Positions 33,537 to 42,692 of a stretch of 64,000 bases of DNA are shown here, piece by piece. A program made the translations under genes and the position numbers. The number at the start of each line of letters is the position of its first letter. Positions within the stretch are counted from its first letter, which is position 1. Under the pieces are notes generated by a model. It was given only the letters and a program-made list of their open reading frames with translations. It was not told the origin of the DNA and searched no databases. Source of the DNA: BJHQ01 sp964654285 (GTDB lineage Bacteria; Planctomycetota; UBA11346); assembly GCA_964654285.1 (NCBI GenBank), contig CAZZJC010000017.1:1-64000 (forward strand). The letters are read 5' to 3'.

Positions 33537-34900
33537 CCGCCCGTTCCACCGCCCATCCGGATGCCGCCAGCGATCCTGAACGCGATGCGCTCGACCGTGC
33601 CGCCGACATCGGCCTTGCCACCCTGCGTGCGGCGGGCGTGGCCGGCGTCGTCTCGGTGGGCCGTTCAGACCATTGGCAGATCAAGGTGCGTGGCGGCGCG
33701 ATCGAGACCGTGAGTTCGGCCGTGACGCGCGGCCTGCGCATCACCGCCTATGCCGCCGGCAACCGCTGCGGCGCCTGCACCGCCAGCGACCTCGACCCGG
33801 CCTCCGTCACGGCGCTGGCCCGCCGCGCGGCCGAACTGGCCGCCTATGGCGATGCCGATCCCTGCGCCGGCCTGCCGGATGCGGGCGAATGCGGCCTCGC
33901 CAGCGGCGACCTGGAACTCGATGACCCCGCCGTCGCCGCGCTCGACCGCGACACCCTGGTCCAGACCGTGATCGCGGCGGAACGCGTCGCGCTCGCCCAC
34001 GATCCGCGCATCCTCGCGTCGCACCGCAGCGGCGCGTCGTGCCGACGCGGCGAATCCGTCTTCGCGACCACCGACGGCGTGCGCAGCCGCCACGGCGGCA
34101 CCAGCGTCGGCTTCCACGTCATCGTGGTGGCCGAGGCCGACGGTGAAAAGCAGCACGGCTGGTACGCGACCGCCGACCGCTTCCTGGCCGGGCTCAAGAG
34201 CGCCGAGGCGGTCGGTCGCGAGGCCGGCCGGCGCGCGGTGCAGCTCTACGGCTGGAAGGCCCCGCCCACCGGGCCGACCCGGGTGCTGCTGCACCGCGAG
34301 GCCGCCGGCGAACTGCTCGGGGCGGTCGCCCAGGCGGCGTCGGGTGGCCGCGTCTACCGCGGCGCGACCTGGCTGCATGACCAGCTCGGTCAGCGCATCG
34401 CCGCCGACACCGTCACCATCGTCGACGACCCGCTCATCCCCCGGGCCCAGGGCAGCCGCCCCTGCGACGGCGAAGGCGTGCGCTCGCGCCGGGTCAACCT
34501 GGTCGAGAACGGCCGGCTGACGACCTTCCTGGTCGACGCCTACGCCGCGCGCCGGCTCAAGCACCCGTACACCGGGCACAGCGGCGGCACCGCGAACCTG
34601 AGTCTGCTGCCCGGCCCGGCCGGCTGGGATGAACTCGTGGCCGAACTCGGCACCGGCCTCATCGTCACCGAATTCCATGGCAACGGCGTCGATCTCGCGA
34701 GCGGCAGCTTCAGCAAGGGCGTCTCGGGCTTCTGGGTCGAGCACGGCCGCGTCGTGCACCCGGTGCAGGAGGCCACGGTCGGCGGCAACCTGCGCCAGCT
34801 GCTGCCCGGCATCCGCGCCATCGGCAACGACCCCGAGGACCAGACCACCGTGTCGAGCCCGTCGCTGCTCATCGACGGCTTCACCGTCGGCGGGAAGTAA
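33533..34900 (+). CDS. pmbA: TldE/PmbA protease subunit
   Basis: A 455-residue partner of TldD. It lacks the HExxxH motif, as expected for TldE, and keeps the family blocks: IKVRGGAIETVSSAVTRGLR (near 45), PTRVLLHREAAGELLGAVAQ (near 245), GTANLSLLPG and VSGFWVEHGRVVHPVQEATV near the end. ATG overlaps the tldD stop, so the subunits are probably made in fixed ratio. Confidence 0.92.
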   Translation: MTARSTAHPDAASDPERDALDRAADIGLATLRAAGVAGVVSVGRSDHWQIKVRGGAIETVSSAVTRGLRITAYAAGNRCGACTASDLDPASVTALARRAAELAAYGDADPCAGLPDAGECGLASGDLELDDPAVAALDRDTLVQTVIAAERVALAHDPRILASHRSGASCRRGESVFATTDGVRSRHGGTSVGFHVIVVAEADGEKQHGWYATADRFLAGLKSAEAVGREAGRRAVQLYGWKAPPTGPTRVLLHREAAGELLGAVAQAASGGRVYRGATWLHDQLGQRIAADTVTIVDDPLIPRAQGSRPCDGEGVRSRRVNLVENGRLTTFLVDAYAARRLKHPYTGHSGGTANLSLLPGPAGWDELVAELGTGLIVTEFHGNGVDLASGSFSKGVSGFWVEHGRVVHPVQEATVGGNLRQLLPGIRAIGNDPEDQTTVSSPSLLIDGFTVGGK

Positions 34901-34937
34901 TTCCTGAACCGTTGGTCCAGGGTTGCGTTCTCTTGAT

Positions 34938-35495
34938 ATGAAGACGTTGTTTCTCGCTGCCTTGATTTCCTGGCAGGCGGGACAGGCGATTGACACCGAT
35001 TCCGAACGGATGCCGGCCGAGATCATGCCATCGATCGAGTTTGTTAAACGTGTCAATCCTGAGACAGGCGAGATGGCGTGCGCTCTGGTTCTTGAGAACA
35101 CAGGTGGGACGACGAGACACTTCAAGATTTGGGCTGATAAGGAAAAGCATCTGGAACTACTGCGGGAGAACTACATGCGGGTTGGCGTGGCAGCTCGGAA
35201 TGGAGAAGAATCCGGCTGGGATGAGCCCATGGCCGAAGAGGTCGAGGTTCCTCCCAGGTCAACGCGGAAAATCCCATTCAACAGTGCTGTCATCAGCCGA
35301 TCTTCTCTGCGCACCGGCGATCGCTTCAGAGTCGTGTTCAAGTATGATCTGCGCTTGCTGAATTATGAAAACCATGTGGTTCTTGGGAATTCCTCAATAA
35401 ACCCCGTCATCTACTGGAGCGTCTTCCAGCCAATCTTCGTTTTGGGTGCCGATGGAATCCCTTGGTTGGCACGATCAATTAATCCTGCGAAGTGA
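34938..35495 (+). CDS. Exported hypothetical protein, lower G+C
   Basis: A 185-residue protein with a short signal peptide (MKTLFLAALISWQAGQA). The mature part reads as a beta-sandwich (MACALVLENTGGTTRHFKIW; FRVVFKYDLRLLNYENH), possibly an Ig-like fold. No family recognised. Its A/T-ending codons and A+T-rich stretches differ visibly from the surrounding genes, suggesting a separate origin. It lies immediately before the orphan sagB fragment that marks the edge of a probable rearrangement. Confidence 0.65.
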   Translation: MKTLFLAALISWQAGQAIDTDSERMPAEIMPSIEFVKRVNPETGEMACALVLENTGGTTRHFKIWADKEKHLELLRENYMRVGVAARNGEESGWDEPMAEEVEVPPRSTRKIPFNSAVISRSSLRTGDRFRVVFKYDLRLLNYENHVVLGNSSINPVIYWSVFQPIFVLGADGIPWLARSINPAK

Positions 35496-35512
35496 GGTGG
35501 ATTGACTGGAGT

Positions 35513-35644
35513 TCAAAATTCACCTGTTACCCCCGGCACCCCGACGCAGGTCAGGTACACCACCGCCTGCTCGCGCGGGATGCCGAGCTGGTCGGTGATG
35601 TGGTCGTCGAAGAAGCCGCCGATCCCGCTCGCGCCGAGTCCGGC
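35513..35644 (-). pseudogene. Orphan 3' fragment of a SagB-type nitroreductase gene
   Basis: Bases 35538-35644 match 39484-39590, the 3' end of the intact nitroreductase gene, at 106 of 107 positions (the difference is 35581 T versus 39527 C). In frame it reads SGIGGFFDDHITDQLGIPRE and on to CVGV, then continues PGVTGEF to its own TGA at 35513. The single difference changes Val to Ile, so the fragment stays in a plausible coding state. There is no upstream part: the GH36 gene begins 20 bp away. It is a remnant or duplicated end, not a gene. Confidence 0.85.
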
Positions 35645-35664
35645 ATCAGGGGGTCCGTCGCGTG

Positions 35665-38349
35665 CTATTCCGCCTGGATGAACACCAGTTCCGAAACCGG
35701 CGCGCCCTTCAAGGTCACCGTCAAGCCATTGAGCAGTTCGGCCCCTGACCGGACGGCCGCCGGATTGGATCCGTCCTCGAACGTGACCTGGTAGTTCGCC
35801 TGGGGATCGACGCCACGGAACCGGATCAGGGCGGACTCGGCACCGGCGGCAGGCTTGAAGAGGATGGCGACCCCGGTGCGGGCGGTCGCATCATGGTACT
35901 GGATGCCATCCCAGTTCCTGCCATCCGGCCGCGGCAGGATGTGGTACAGGTCGGCCTTGCGCACCAGGGGCCGGATCTTCGTCTTGTAGGTGGCGACGGC
36001 GGCCTTCACCGCGGCGGTCTCTTCGTCCGTCCAGGGGGCGTTGGTGTTGGTGCCCGTGGGGGAATCGAGGAACCACTCGGGAGCGCCCAGGGACATGGTG
36101 CGGAAGGCGAAGCGCATGCCGGCGGCGCCTTTGGGACGATACCTGCCATCGCTGCTGCCCAGGCAGCCCATCAGCTGGGCGGGGGGGAAGACGTAGGACG
36201 AATCGTAGAACGCCTGGCGCACGTGGTGTTCGGCGTAGGTGTCCGTGTTGAAGACCTTGACGCTGCGCCGCATCGTCCCGAAATCCTTGACCCGGCCGCC
36301 GCAGACGCAGTTCTCGAACTGGAAGTTCGGGATCTCGCCCGCGAGCTGGTCGAGCAGGGCGTAGAAGCCCTTGAACGAGTCGTAGCTCGCCCCGACCACC
36401 GGCCCGTTGGTGCTGTCGGAGCGCCAGAGGTCGGCACCGTAGGAGAACAGCCTCCTGATGTGGCCCAGCCGGCGTTCGCGGCCCGCGGCCGAGGCCATGT
36501 CCTCGCCCTTGTTCCAGTACAGGCCGAAACGCAAACCCGCATCATGGGCGTATCTCGCGGCGGCCGCCATGCCCGAGGGCCAGCGTTTGGGATCTCCGAC
36601 CGGTTCCGGGGCGCCGGTGCCGCCGGTGGCCCATCCGACATCGAGCACGACCTCCTCGAACCCGAGCGGGGCGATGGCGTCGACCAGGATGCGGTACTTG
36701 CTCTCCAGCGATTCCCAGGCCCCGGGTTTCACCGCGGAGGCGCCGAAGGCATTCCACTGGATCTTCGGATATCCGGGGTCCGAACGGATGATCTCCGGCA
36801 TGCGGTGGGCGACGAGGAATCGGCGCAGGCGATTCCCGGCGTCATCGACATCGCCCTGGTAGGCGCCCACGAAGGCCGGCGGCACGGCGAAGCCGCCGCC
36901 AGGCGGTACGGTGACCCTGAAATCGGGGAACTCGCCTCCGCGCAGGCGGATGGACTCGGCGGGATCCTCGAACGGGGCGCTCGCCGTGATCTGGCAGAAG
37001 CCCCACTCGATGCCGAGGTAGATTCCGTGCCTGGCCCCGAGATCGAGGACGGCATAGGGGATGAAGCTGCCGTTCGGATCGGTCCGGATCCGGCGGAAGA
37101 ACCCGGTCTGCACGCTCTCGGCGTAGACCCCTTGCCGGTCCGGGGTGGCGCCATCGGTGTGGAAGGTCCACAGGGTCGGCCTCGCCGCCCCTTCCGGCCG
37201 GGAGAGGGCGAAATCCAGCGAGGGCTGGCAGGGCAGGGTCACCGGTCGTTCGGAACGGTTCACGATCTCCATCGCATGATGGATGGGCCCAGGTCCGGGG
37301 TGGGCGGTCCAGACGGACGCCAGTTCCAGCGCCGGCTGGTCGCAGGTGAAGCGGATCGTCAGGATGGCCGCCCCCGCCCCCTGGCCAGACAGCGCCCCGT
37401 CCTTGAACCGCCACGAGACCGGTCGGCCTTCCTGGCCGACGTGCACCCGGTCCGGAAGGGCGAACACCGAGGCCGGTTTCGCCCAGTTCCACCCGACGGC
37501 CGGATTGCCGAGGTCATAGACGGCCAGCTGCCCCTCGCGCGTCGCCCCGACGGTCAACCTGGTGTCCTCGGTCGCGATGGTCCATGCCTCGATGCGCTGA
37601 CCGGCGACGGCCCGGGGTGGACTCTGCTCCTGGTCCACCCGCGCGACGGCCAGGAAATGCCAGACACCGCTGTTGCCGAGGGAATCCGCATGCGGATTCC
37701 CGGCCTGGATGTCGCCGGACACATCCCTGCCCAGGTCCCACACCCGGCCGTTGGCCGCGACCTCGCTGATGACCAGCGAGACGCTGGTGGAATCGCACTG
37801 GTGGTTCGTTCCCGGTCCGATCACCAGCACGAGGTCGTCGCCGGGCTGCACCGTCACGGCGGAGAGCTTCGCCTCATCTGCCGCCAGGGGGATGGCCTGC
37901 GAACCGCCCCGGCCGATGGCGCCGGAAGCGAGGAACCTCGTCCGGCCCCGATCGACCAGCGCGACGGCCCAGGTCACCCCGTCTCCGCCGCTGGGATGGG
38001 CATGGACGATCTTCGCCTGGACGCGCACCGGGCCCGCAATGGGGCTGCGCCAGCCGATGGCGACATCGCGCTCGGCGCCGGGGTGGACCACGATGCTCCT
38101 GGGCGGGACGGTGATGGCGCCGTTGGCGAAGACCGCGACCTCGCCCGAACGGTTGGCGAAGACGCTCGCCGGGGCATCCCACCTGCCCCAACCACTCACG
38201 GTGTCCACCGGCGAAGTGTTCTTCTGGCTCAGCAGATGGCTGGGATCGAGCCATCCCGTCGGTTCGCCGGCGATCGCCGTCAGCAGGCAGCCGCTCACGA
38301 CGAGGATGGCGAGACGGCCGAGGCCGCAGGTGCCGGGTCGAGTGGTCAT
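35665..38349 (-). CDS. GH36-like glycosidase (alpha-galactosidase family), exported
   Basis: An 894-residue exported protein. A signal with possible lipobox (ILVVSGC, near 20) precedes an N-terminal beta region (about 45-230), a beta-sandwich (about 250-530) and a TIM barrel (about 545-800). Barrel motifs fit clan GH-D/GH36: FEEVVLDVGWATGGTG, GLRFGLYWN and ADLWRSDSTNGPV with the probable nucleophile Asp645. The acid/base region reads FENCVCGGRVKDFG. A C-terminal beta domain closes it. Substrate cannot be fixed: GH36 acts on alpha-galactosides and alpha-N-acetylgalactosaminides. It is divergent from an AraC-type regulator, its likely controller. Confidence 0.78.
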   Translation of the reverse strand: MTTRPGTCGLGRLAILVVSGCLLTAIAGEPTGWLDPSHLLSQKNTSPVDTVSGWGRWDAPASVFANRSGEVAVFANGAITVPPRSIVVHPGAERDVAIGWRSPIAGPVRVQAKIVHAHPSGGDGVTWAVALVDRGRTRFLASGAIGRGGSQAIPLAADEAKLSAVTVQPGDDLVLVIGPGTNHQCDSTSVSLVISEVAANGRVWDLGRDVSGDIQAGNPHADSLGNSGVWHFLAVARVDQEQSPPRAVAGQRIEAWTIATEDTRLTVGATREGQLAVYDLGNPAVGWNWAKPASVFALPDRVHVGQEGRPVSWRFKDGALSGQGAGAAILTIRFTCDQPALELASVWTAHPGPGPIHHAMEIVNRSERPVTLPCQPSLDFALSRPEGAARPTLWTFHTDGATPDRQGVYAESVQTGFFRRIRTDPNGSFIPYAVLDLGARHGIYLGIEWGFCQITASAPFEDPAESIRLRGGEFPDFRVTVPPGGGFAVPPAFVGAYQGDVDDAGNRLRRFLVAHRMPEIIRSDPGYPKIQWNAFGASAVKPGAWESLESKYRILVDAIAPLGFEEVVLDVGWATGGTGAPEPVGDPKRWPSGMAAAARYAHDAGLRFGLYWNKGEDMASAAGRERRLGHIRRLFSYGADLWRSDSTNGPVVGASYDSFKGFYALLDQLAGEIPNFQFENCVCGGRVKDFGTMRRSVKVFNTDTYAEHHVRQAFYDSSYVFPPAQLMGCLGSSDGRYRPKGAAGMRFAFRTMSLGAPEWFLDSPTGTNTNAPWTDEETAAVKAAVATYKTKIRPLVRKADLYHILPRPDGRNWDGIQYHDATARTGVAILFKPAAGAESALIRFRGVDPQANYQVTFEDGSNPAAVRSGAELLNGLTVTLKGAPVSELVFIQAE

Positions 38350-38581
38350 GGGGTCATGCCTTCCCTGTGATGCCGTGCACTGGTCGAGGCCGTCCCGCCT
38401 CGGGACGGTGCCTGCAGTCTATCCGTCGGCGGCCCGGGCCGCCATGGGCTGATGGAGTGCGGACTTGTCGCCATCGACTGGCCTGCGGGCCCCTGGCGGA
38501 TCAGGGCGTTGATCCGGCCCAGCCCGGACAAGGCTTCGGTCCGGCAGCCCTGAGGACACTTCCGGCAAAAGGCGGGGGACC

Positions 38582-39421
38582 ATGCACACGGATCAGGTCG
38601 GCATCCCTGCCGGCATCGAACCCTCGGTGGGATTCGACTATCAGCTCGGAGGCGTGACTCCGGTCGGCCGGGCGCACTCGACCGGCTGGCGTGCCATCCC
38701 CGGCACGCTCGTCGCGCTGGTCGATTACGAAAGCGAGGTCGAATTCGCCGACACTGGCGCCCGTCATCGGATCCTGCCCGGGCAGGCCGTCTGCCTCGCG
38801 CTGTCGCGGCGGCACCGCATCACCTCGAGATCCGACACGTCGGGGATCAGCCGCTGGTCGCATGTGGCCTATCCCATCCTGGGCGGGTTGGATCTCCTGA
38901 CGCTGCTGGAGTTCCCCCTGGTCCTCCCCGGTCCCGCCTGCCAGGAGGCGGGTCGGATCAACACCGCCCTGGCCGGCCTGGCCGGCCGCAGGGACTGGGC
39001 GTCATTCTGCCAGCGCAGGGTCCAGGGATTCGCCCTGCTGTCCCTGCTGCTGGCCCAGGCACGCTGGAAGCCGGCCGCCGGCTGGATGCTGGGAAGCCTC
39101 TCCCGGCTCGCGCCGGCGCTGTCCCGGATCGAACAGCACCTGGATTGCCCCGTGCGCCAGGACGAGCTCGCCCGTGCCGTCGGTCTGTCGCCGAGCCGCT
39201 TCCGCGTCGTCTTCCGCCGGCTCACCGGACGGTCGCCGACCGCGTACCGCCTGGAACTCGGCCTGCGCCGATCCCAGCAGCTGCTGCGCGATTCGGATCT
39301 GCCGGTTGCGGACATCGCCCTGCGCTGCGGCTGGGGCGATCCCGGGCATTTCAGCCGCTTCTTCCATCGCCGCTGCGGCTGCTCGCCGCGGGTCTTCCGC
39401 CAACGCGGGCAGGTCTGCTGA
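38582..39421 (+). CDS. AraC-family transcription regulator
   Basis: A 279-residue regulator. The N-terminal half (about 1-165) is a cupin-like sensing domain. The C-terminal 100 residues hold the two helix-turn-helix motifs of AraC/XylS: DELARAVGLSPSRFRVVFRR and VADIALRCGWGDPGHFSRFF. It is divergent from the GH36 gene with a 232-bp gap, so it probably senses the released sugar and activates the glycosidase. ATG 38582 is the first start in the frame. Confidence 0.88.
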   Translation: MHTDQVGIPAGIEPSVGFDYQLGGVTPVGRAHSTGWRAIPGTLVALVDYESEVEFADTGARHRILPGQAVCLALSRRHRITSRSDTSGISRWSHVAYPILGGLDLLTLLEFPLVLPGPACQEAGRINTALAGLAGRRDWASFCQRRVQGFALLSLLLAQARWKPAAGWMLGSLSRLAPALSRIEQHLDCPVRQDELARAVGLSPSRFRVVFRRLTGRSPTAYRLELGLRRSQQLLRDSDLPVADIALRCGWGDPGHFSRFFHRRCGCSPRVFRQRGQVC

Positions 39422-39473
39422 GTCCCCCGGGGGGCGAGGCTGCCGATCCGCCACGTCCCGGGCGGGATGCGGC

Positions 39474-41003
39474 CTAGGCGGGAACCCCGACGCAGGTCAG
39501 GTACACCACCGCCTGCTCGCGCGGGACGCCGAGCTGGTCGGTGATGTGGTCGTCGAAGAAGCCGCCGATCCCGCTCGCGCCGAGTCCGGCGCCGAGGGCG
39601 GCGAGATCGAGACGCTGGCCGATGATGCCGGCGTCGAGATGGAGCAGACGATAGGCGCGATCGCCGTTGGCGCGCACGGCGGCGGCGAGGTCGGCGGTGT
39701 GCACCACCACGAACGAGGCATCGCCGCCGAGATCCTGGCCGAGGCAGAGGAAGCGCACGCCGGCGCGCATCTGTTCAGGTGCGACCGGCCGCACCAGGCG
39801 CAGGGCGAAGGTGTCCGGGGCGAGGTAGTAGACGCCCGAGGCGAGGCCGTCGACGGAATTGACCGCGACGAAGGTCATCAGCTGCGAGCGGTCGAAGGCC
39901 GGCTGCCGGCCCAGGCCCGCCTCGACCGGGTCGACGGCGGCGAGCAGCACTTCGGCCAATTGCGCCAGGGTGCAGGCCCGGCCGGTGAAGCTGCGCGCGC
40001 TGCGCCGGGTGCGGATGAGGCCGAGGGGGTCGCCGGCGAGGCCTGACGGCAGCGGGGCAGCACCGGGCGCCGGCGAAGCGACAGCGCGAAGAGCCGTCCC
40101 ACCGGACCAGCCGTAGCGCTGTTCGAGGGCGAGCTCCTGCGTCTCACCGCGCGCCACCAGGGCCGGGCGTTGGCGTGGCAGGCGGGATTGGCGATGCAGG
40201 GCGTCGAGCAGGGGCGGTTCGACCTGGGCCGGACCGGTCGCCGACGGCAGCGCGGTCCAGTTCGGCCGCTCGCTCGCGCCCTGGCCGGGGGACCAGCTCA
40301 CCACCGCCAGCGCACCCTCGGCATCGGCATCGAGGCGCAGCACGGTCTCGAGGGCTTCGTCAGAGAAGGCGGTGGTCGCATGGGTGCGGCCGCCGAGGGC
40401 ATGCGCGGCCAGGCCGGCGTTGCCGATGAGATGGCCGGCGTCGAGCAGGATGCGGCGGTAGGCGCGTTCCAGATAGCGCCAGCGGCTGCGCTCGAAGACC
40501 CCGGTCACCACCAGGCTGAGCGGCGCCGCCGCGACCGCCGCGTTGCCGTAGCACGCCTCGACCAGGCCGGCGTGGATGCTGGCGTCCGACCAGAGCGGGA
40601 TCAGGCGGTGGCCTTGCAGGTCGTAGCCGTACAGGCCGTCGTCCAGACCGGTGAAACCGTGGGAAACGAGGGCGATTTCCGCAGGGTAAAGCCCGCCAGC
40701 CGAGGGATTCGCACGCAGGAAGAGCGGACGGGGCGCCTGCGGCACGAGCGCCGTGATGCCGCAGGTGTGGTAGATCCAGCGCGACACCAGGCCCAGGCCG
40801 TCGCTGACCATGGCCTCGGGGCCGGCGGCTTCGCCGGTGAAGGGATTGGGATCGAAGGGCAGGTAGGGGGCGAGTGCGACCGCGGCATCGGCATCCCAGA
40901 CCTTGTAGGGCACCGGCATCTTCGCCCAGTCCAGGCCGGGATGGCCGCCCACGGTCTCCGGGTGGTACTTGGTGGCCTCATGGTACTGGATCGCGGTGCT
41001 CAT
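39474..41003 (-). CDS. SagB-type double nitroreductase-domain protein
   Basis: A 509-residue protein made of two nitroreductase-like halves (about 60-260 and 325-505). The second contains IRTRRSARSFTGRACTLAQL, a typical FMN-binding start, and DAGIIGQRLDLAALGAGLGA. The first contains ANPSAGGLYPAEIALV and LLDAGHLIGNAGLAAHALGG, matching SagB-type dehydrogenases that oxidise azolines in peptide natural products. No cyclodehydratase or precursor peptide is nearby, so the true role may be different. ATG 41003 is used; GTG 41009 would add two residues. Its last 107 bp are duplicated at 35538-35644. Confidence 0.85.
   Translation of the reverse strand: MSTAIQYHEATKYHPETVGGHPGLDWAKMPVPYKVWDADAAVALAPYLPFDPNPFTGEAAGPEAMVSDGLGLVSRWIYHTCGITALVPQAPRPLFLRANPSAGGLYPAEIALVSHGFTGLDDGLYGYDLQGHRLIPLWSDASIHAGLVEACYGNAAVAAAPLSLVVTGVFERSRWRYLERAYRRILLDAGHLIGNAGLAAHALGGRTHATTAFSDEALETVLRLDADAEGALAVVSWSPGQGASERPNWTALPSATGPAQVEPPLLDALHRQSRLPRQRPALVARGETQELALEQRYGWSGGTALRAVASPAPGAAPLPSGLAGDPLGLIRTRRSARSFTGRACTLAQLAEVLLAAVDPVEAGLGRQPAFDRSQLMTFVAVNSVDGLASGVYYLAPDTFALRLVRPVAPEQMRAGVRFLCLGQDLGGDASFVVVHTADLAAAVRANGDRAYRLLHLDAGIIGQRLDLAALGAGLGASGIGGFFDDHITDQLGVPREQAVVYLTCVGVPA
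39484..39590. repeat. 107-bp direct repeat, right copy (left copy 35538-35644)
   Basis: Same orientation as the left copy, one mismatch in 107. The two copies bracket the GH36 and AraC genes (offset 3946 bp). This copy is inside the intact nitroreductase gene. Confidence 0.95.
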
Positions 41004-41140
41004 GATCACGAGGCACCCTAGCGCACCCGGACCCGCCGCAATCCGGATGGCCTGCCCGGCCCCGGCGGTGTCGAACCCCGCTGCGGGCGTCGCCGCGCCG
41101 ATGCGTTGCTTTGCCCCATGGGAAAACCAAGCTTCCTCAG

Positions 41141-42691
41141 ATGACCGCCCGTCCCCCCGATGCCGCCGTCCTCGCCGGTCTGCTGCCGGTCGGGGTGTGC
41201 TGGTTCGACCGGGAGCGGCTCACCTTCGCCAATCCGGCGCTGGTCCGCCTGTTCGGGTTCCAGCCCGCTCTCGGCGCGACGATGGCCGAGGTGGCGGCGA
41301 AACTCGGCGACGCCTGCGCCGGAATACCCCGCCTGACCCCGGGCAGCCGCATGGTGGTGGTGGTCGGCGGCCAGATGCTGGAGGTCGAGGCGCAGGAGCT
41401 CGCCCCGACCCGCCTGATGTGGGTGGTGACCGACACCAGCGTGCAGCTGCGCCTGCATTCGCAGCTCGCCGAGATCACCGGCATGCTGGCGTTCAGCCAT
41501 GAGGCCTTCCTGATCGTCGGCCAGGACGGTTCCATCCGCTATGCCAACGAGCCGGCCGAGCGCGAACGCGGGCATCAGACCTACGGCCTGGTCGGCCTGA
41601 AACTGTGGTCGATCGAGCGCTGGTGCGACGCGACCTACGAGCAGGCCCGGCCGCCGACCGCTGACGAGGCCCTCGCCCGCATCGCCGCCGCCGCGCGCGA
41701 AGGCCGCACCGTGCGCTACCACGCCTGGCACCGTCGCACGGATGGCAGCGAGATCCCGACCGAGGTCGTCCTGCGGCGCTACCACATGGAGAACGAGACG
41801 GTGGTCATCGCCACCGCCCGCGACGACAGCCGGCGCCTGATGCATCTCCAGGCCCTGACCAAGGCCAAGGCGGAGGCCGAGGCGGCGAACCGCGCGAAAT
41901 CCTCGTTCCTCGCCATCACCAGCCATGAGCTGCGCACGCCGCTCACCGGCATCATGGGCTTCTGCGAACTGCTCCAGCTCGAATACACCGGCGGCGCCGA
42001 CGACGCCACGGCGCGCTACATCCGGCTGATTGCCGAATCCTCGCAGCACCTGCTGGGCATCATCAACGACATCGTCGACATGTCGAAGATCGAGGCCCGC
42101 ACCCTGGAACTCAGGCCCGGCCGTTGCGACGCCGAGCAGATCGCCGACCTGACCCTCAGCCTGTGGAGCGAGCGCGCCAAGGCCAAGGGCCTCGCCCTGC
42201 TCCGGCATCCGTCGACCGGCCGGCGCGCGCCGCTCGCCACCGATGCGCTGCGGGTGCGCCAGATGCTCGACAACCTGCTGTCGAACGCGGTGAAGTTTTC
42301 CAGCAAAGGCACGATCACCCTGGCCGTGGACCATCTCGCGGACGCGGTCGAGTTCACCATCGCGGACCAGGGCCCGGGCATCGCCTCCGAGACCGCCGAA
42401 CGCATGTGGGAGGCCTTCTGGCAGGGCGCCGACTGCACCACCCGCGAGAGCGGCGGCAGCGGGCTTGGGCTCTACATCACGCGCTGTCTTGCGGAAATGC
42501 TGGGCGGCCGCATCTGGCTGCACAAGACCGGCCCGACCGGCAGCGTCTTCCGCCTGCGCCTGCCGCGCAGCCTCGAGGGCAAGGACACCGCGAAATCATT
42601 CCGCTCCGACGTCTGGCTGCGCACGCCCTCGCCCGAGGTCACCCGCCCAGGTGAAGAAAGCGGCCGCTGGCCCACCGGCACCCGACCATGA
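41141..42691 (+). CDS. PAS-domain sensor histidine kinase
   Basis: A 516-residue soluble histidine kinase. Two PAS-like sensor regions (about 10-95, with VGVCWFDRERLTFANPALVR; about 110-230, with FLIVGQDGSIRYANEPAERE) precede the phospho-acceptor helix FLAITSHELRTPLTGIMGF (His262) and an HATPase_c domain: LDNLLSNAVKF (N box), IADQGPGIA (G1) and GSGLGLYI (G2). There are no membrane segments or receiver domain, so the signal is cytoplasmic and the partner regulator lies elsewhere. ATG 41141 is preferred; a TTG lies 30 bp upstream. It converges on queF with a 1-bp gap. Confidence 0.9.
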   Translation: MTARPPDAAVLAGLLPVGVCWFDRERLTFANPALVRLFGFQPALGATMAEVAAKLGDACAGIPRLTPGSRMVVVVGGQMLEVEAQELAPTRLMWVVTDTSVQLRLHSQLAEITGMLAFSHEAFLIVGQDGSIRYANEPAERERGHQTYGLVGLKLWSIERWCDATYEQARPPTADEALARIAAAAREGRTVRYHAWHRRTDGSEIPTEVVLRRYHMENETVVIATARDDSRRLMHLQALTKAKAEAEAANRAKSSFLAITSHELRTPLTGIMGFCELLQLEYTGGADDATARYIRLIAESSQHLLGIINDIVDMSKIEARTLELRPGRCDAEQIADLTLSLWSERAKAKGLALLRHPSTGRRAPLATDALRVRQMLDNLLSNAVKFSSKGTITLAVDHLADAVEFTIADQGPGIASETAERMWEAFWQGADCTTRESGGSGLGLYITRCLAEMLGGRIWLHKTGPTGSVFRLRLPRSLEGKDTAKSFRSDVWLRTPSPEVTRPGEESGRWPTGTRP

Positions 42692-42692
42692 T

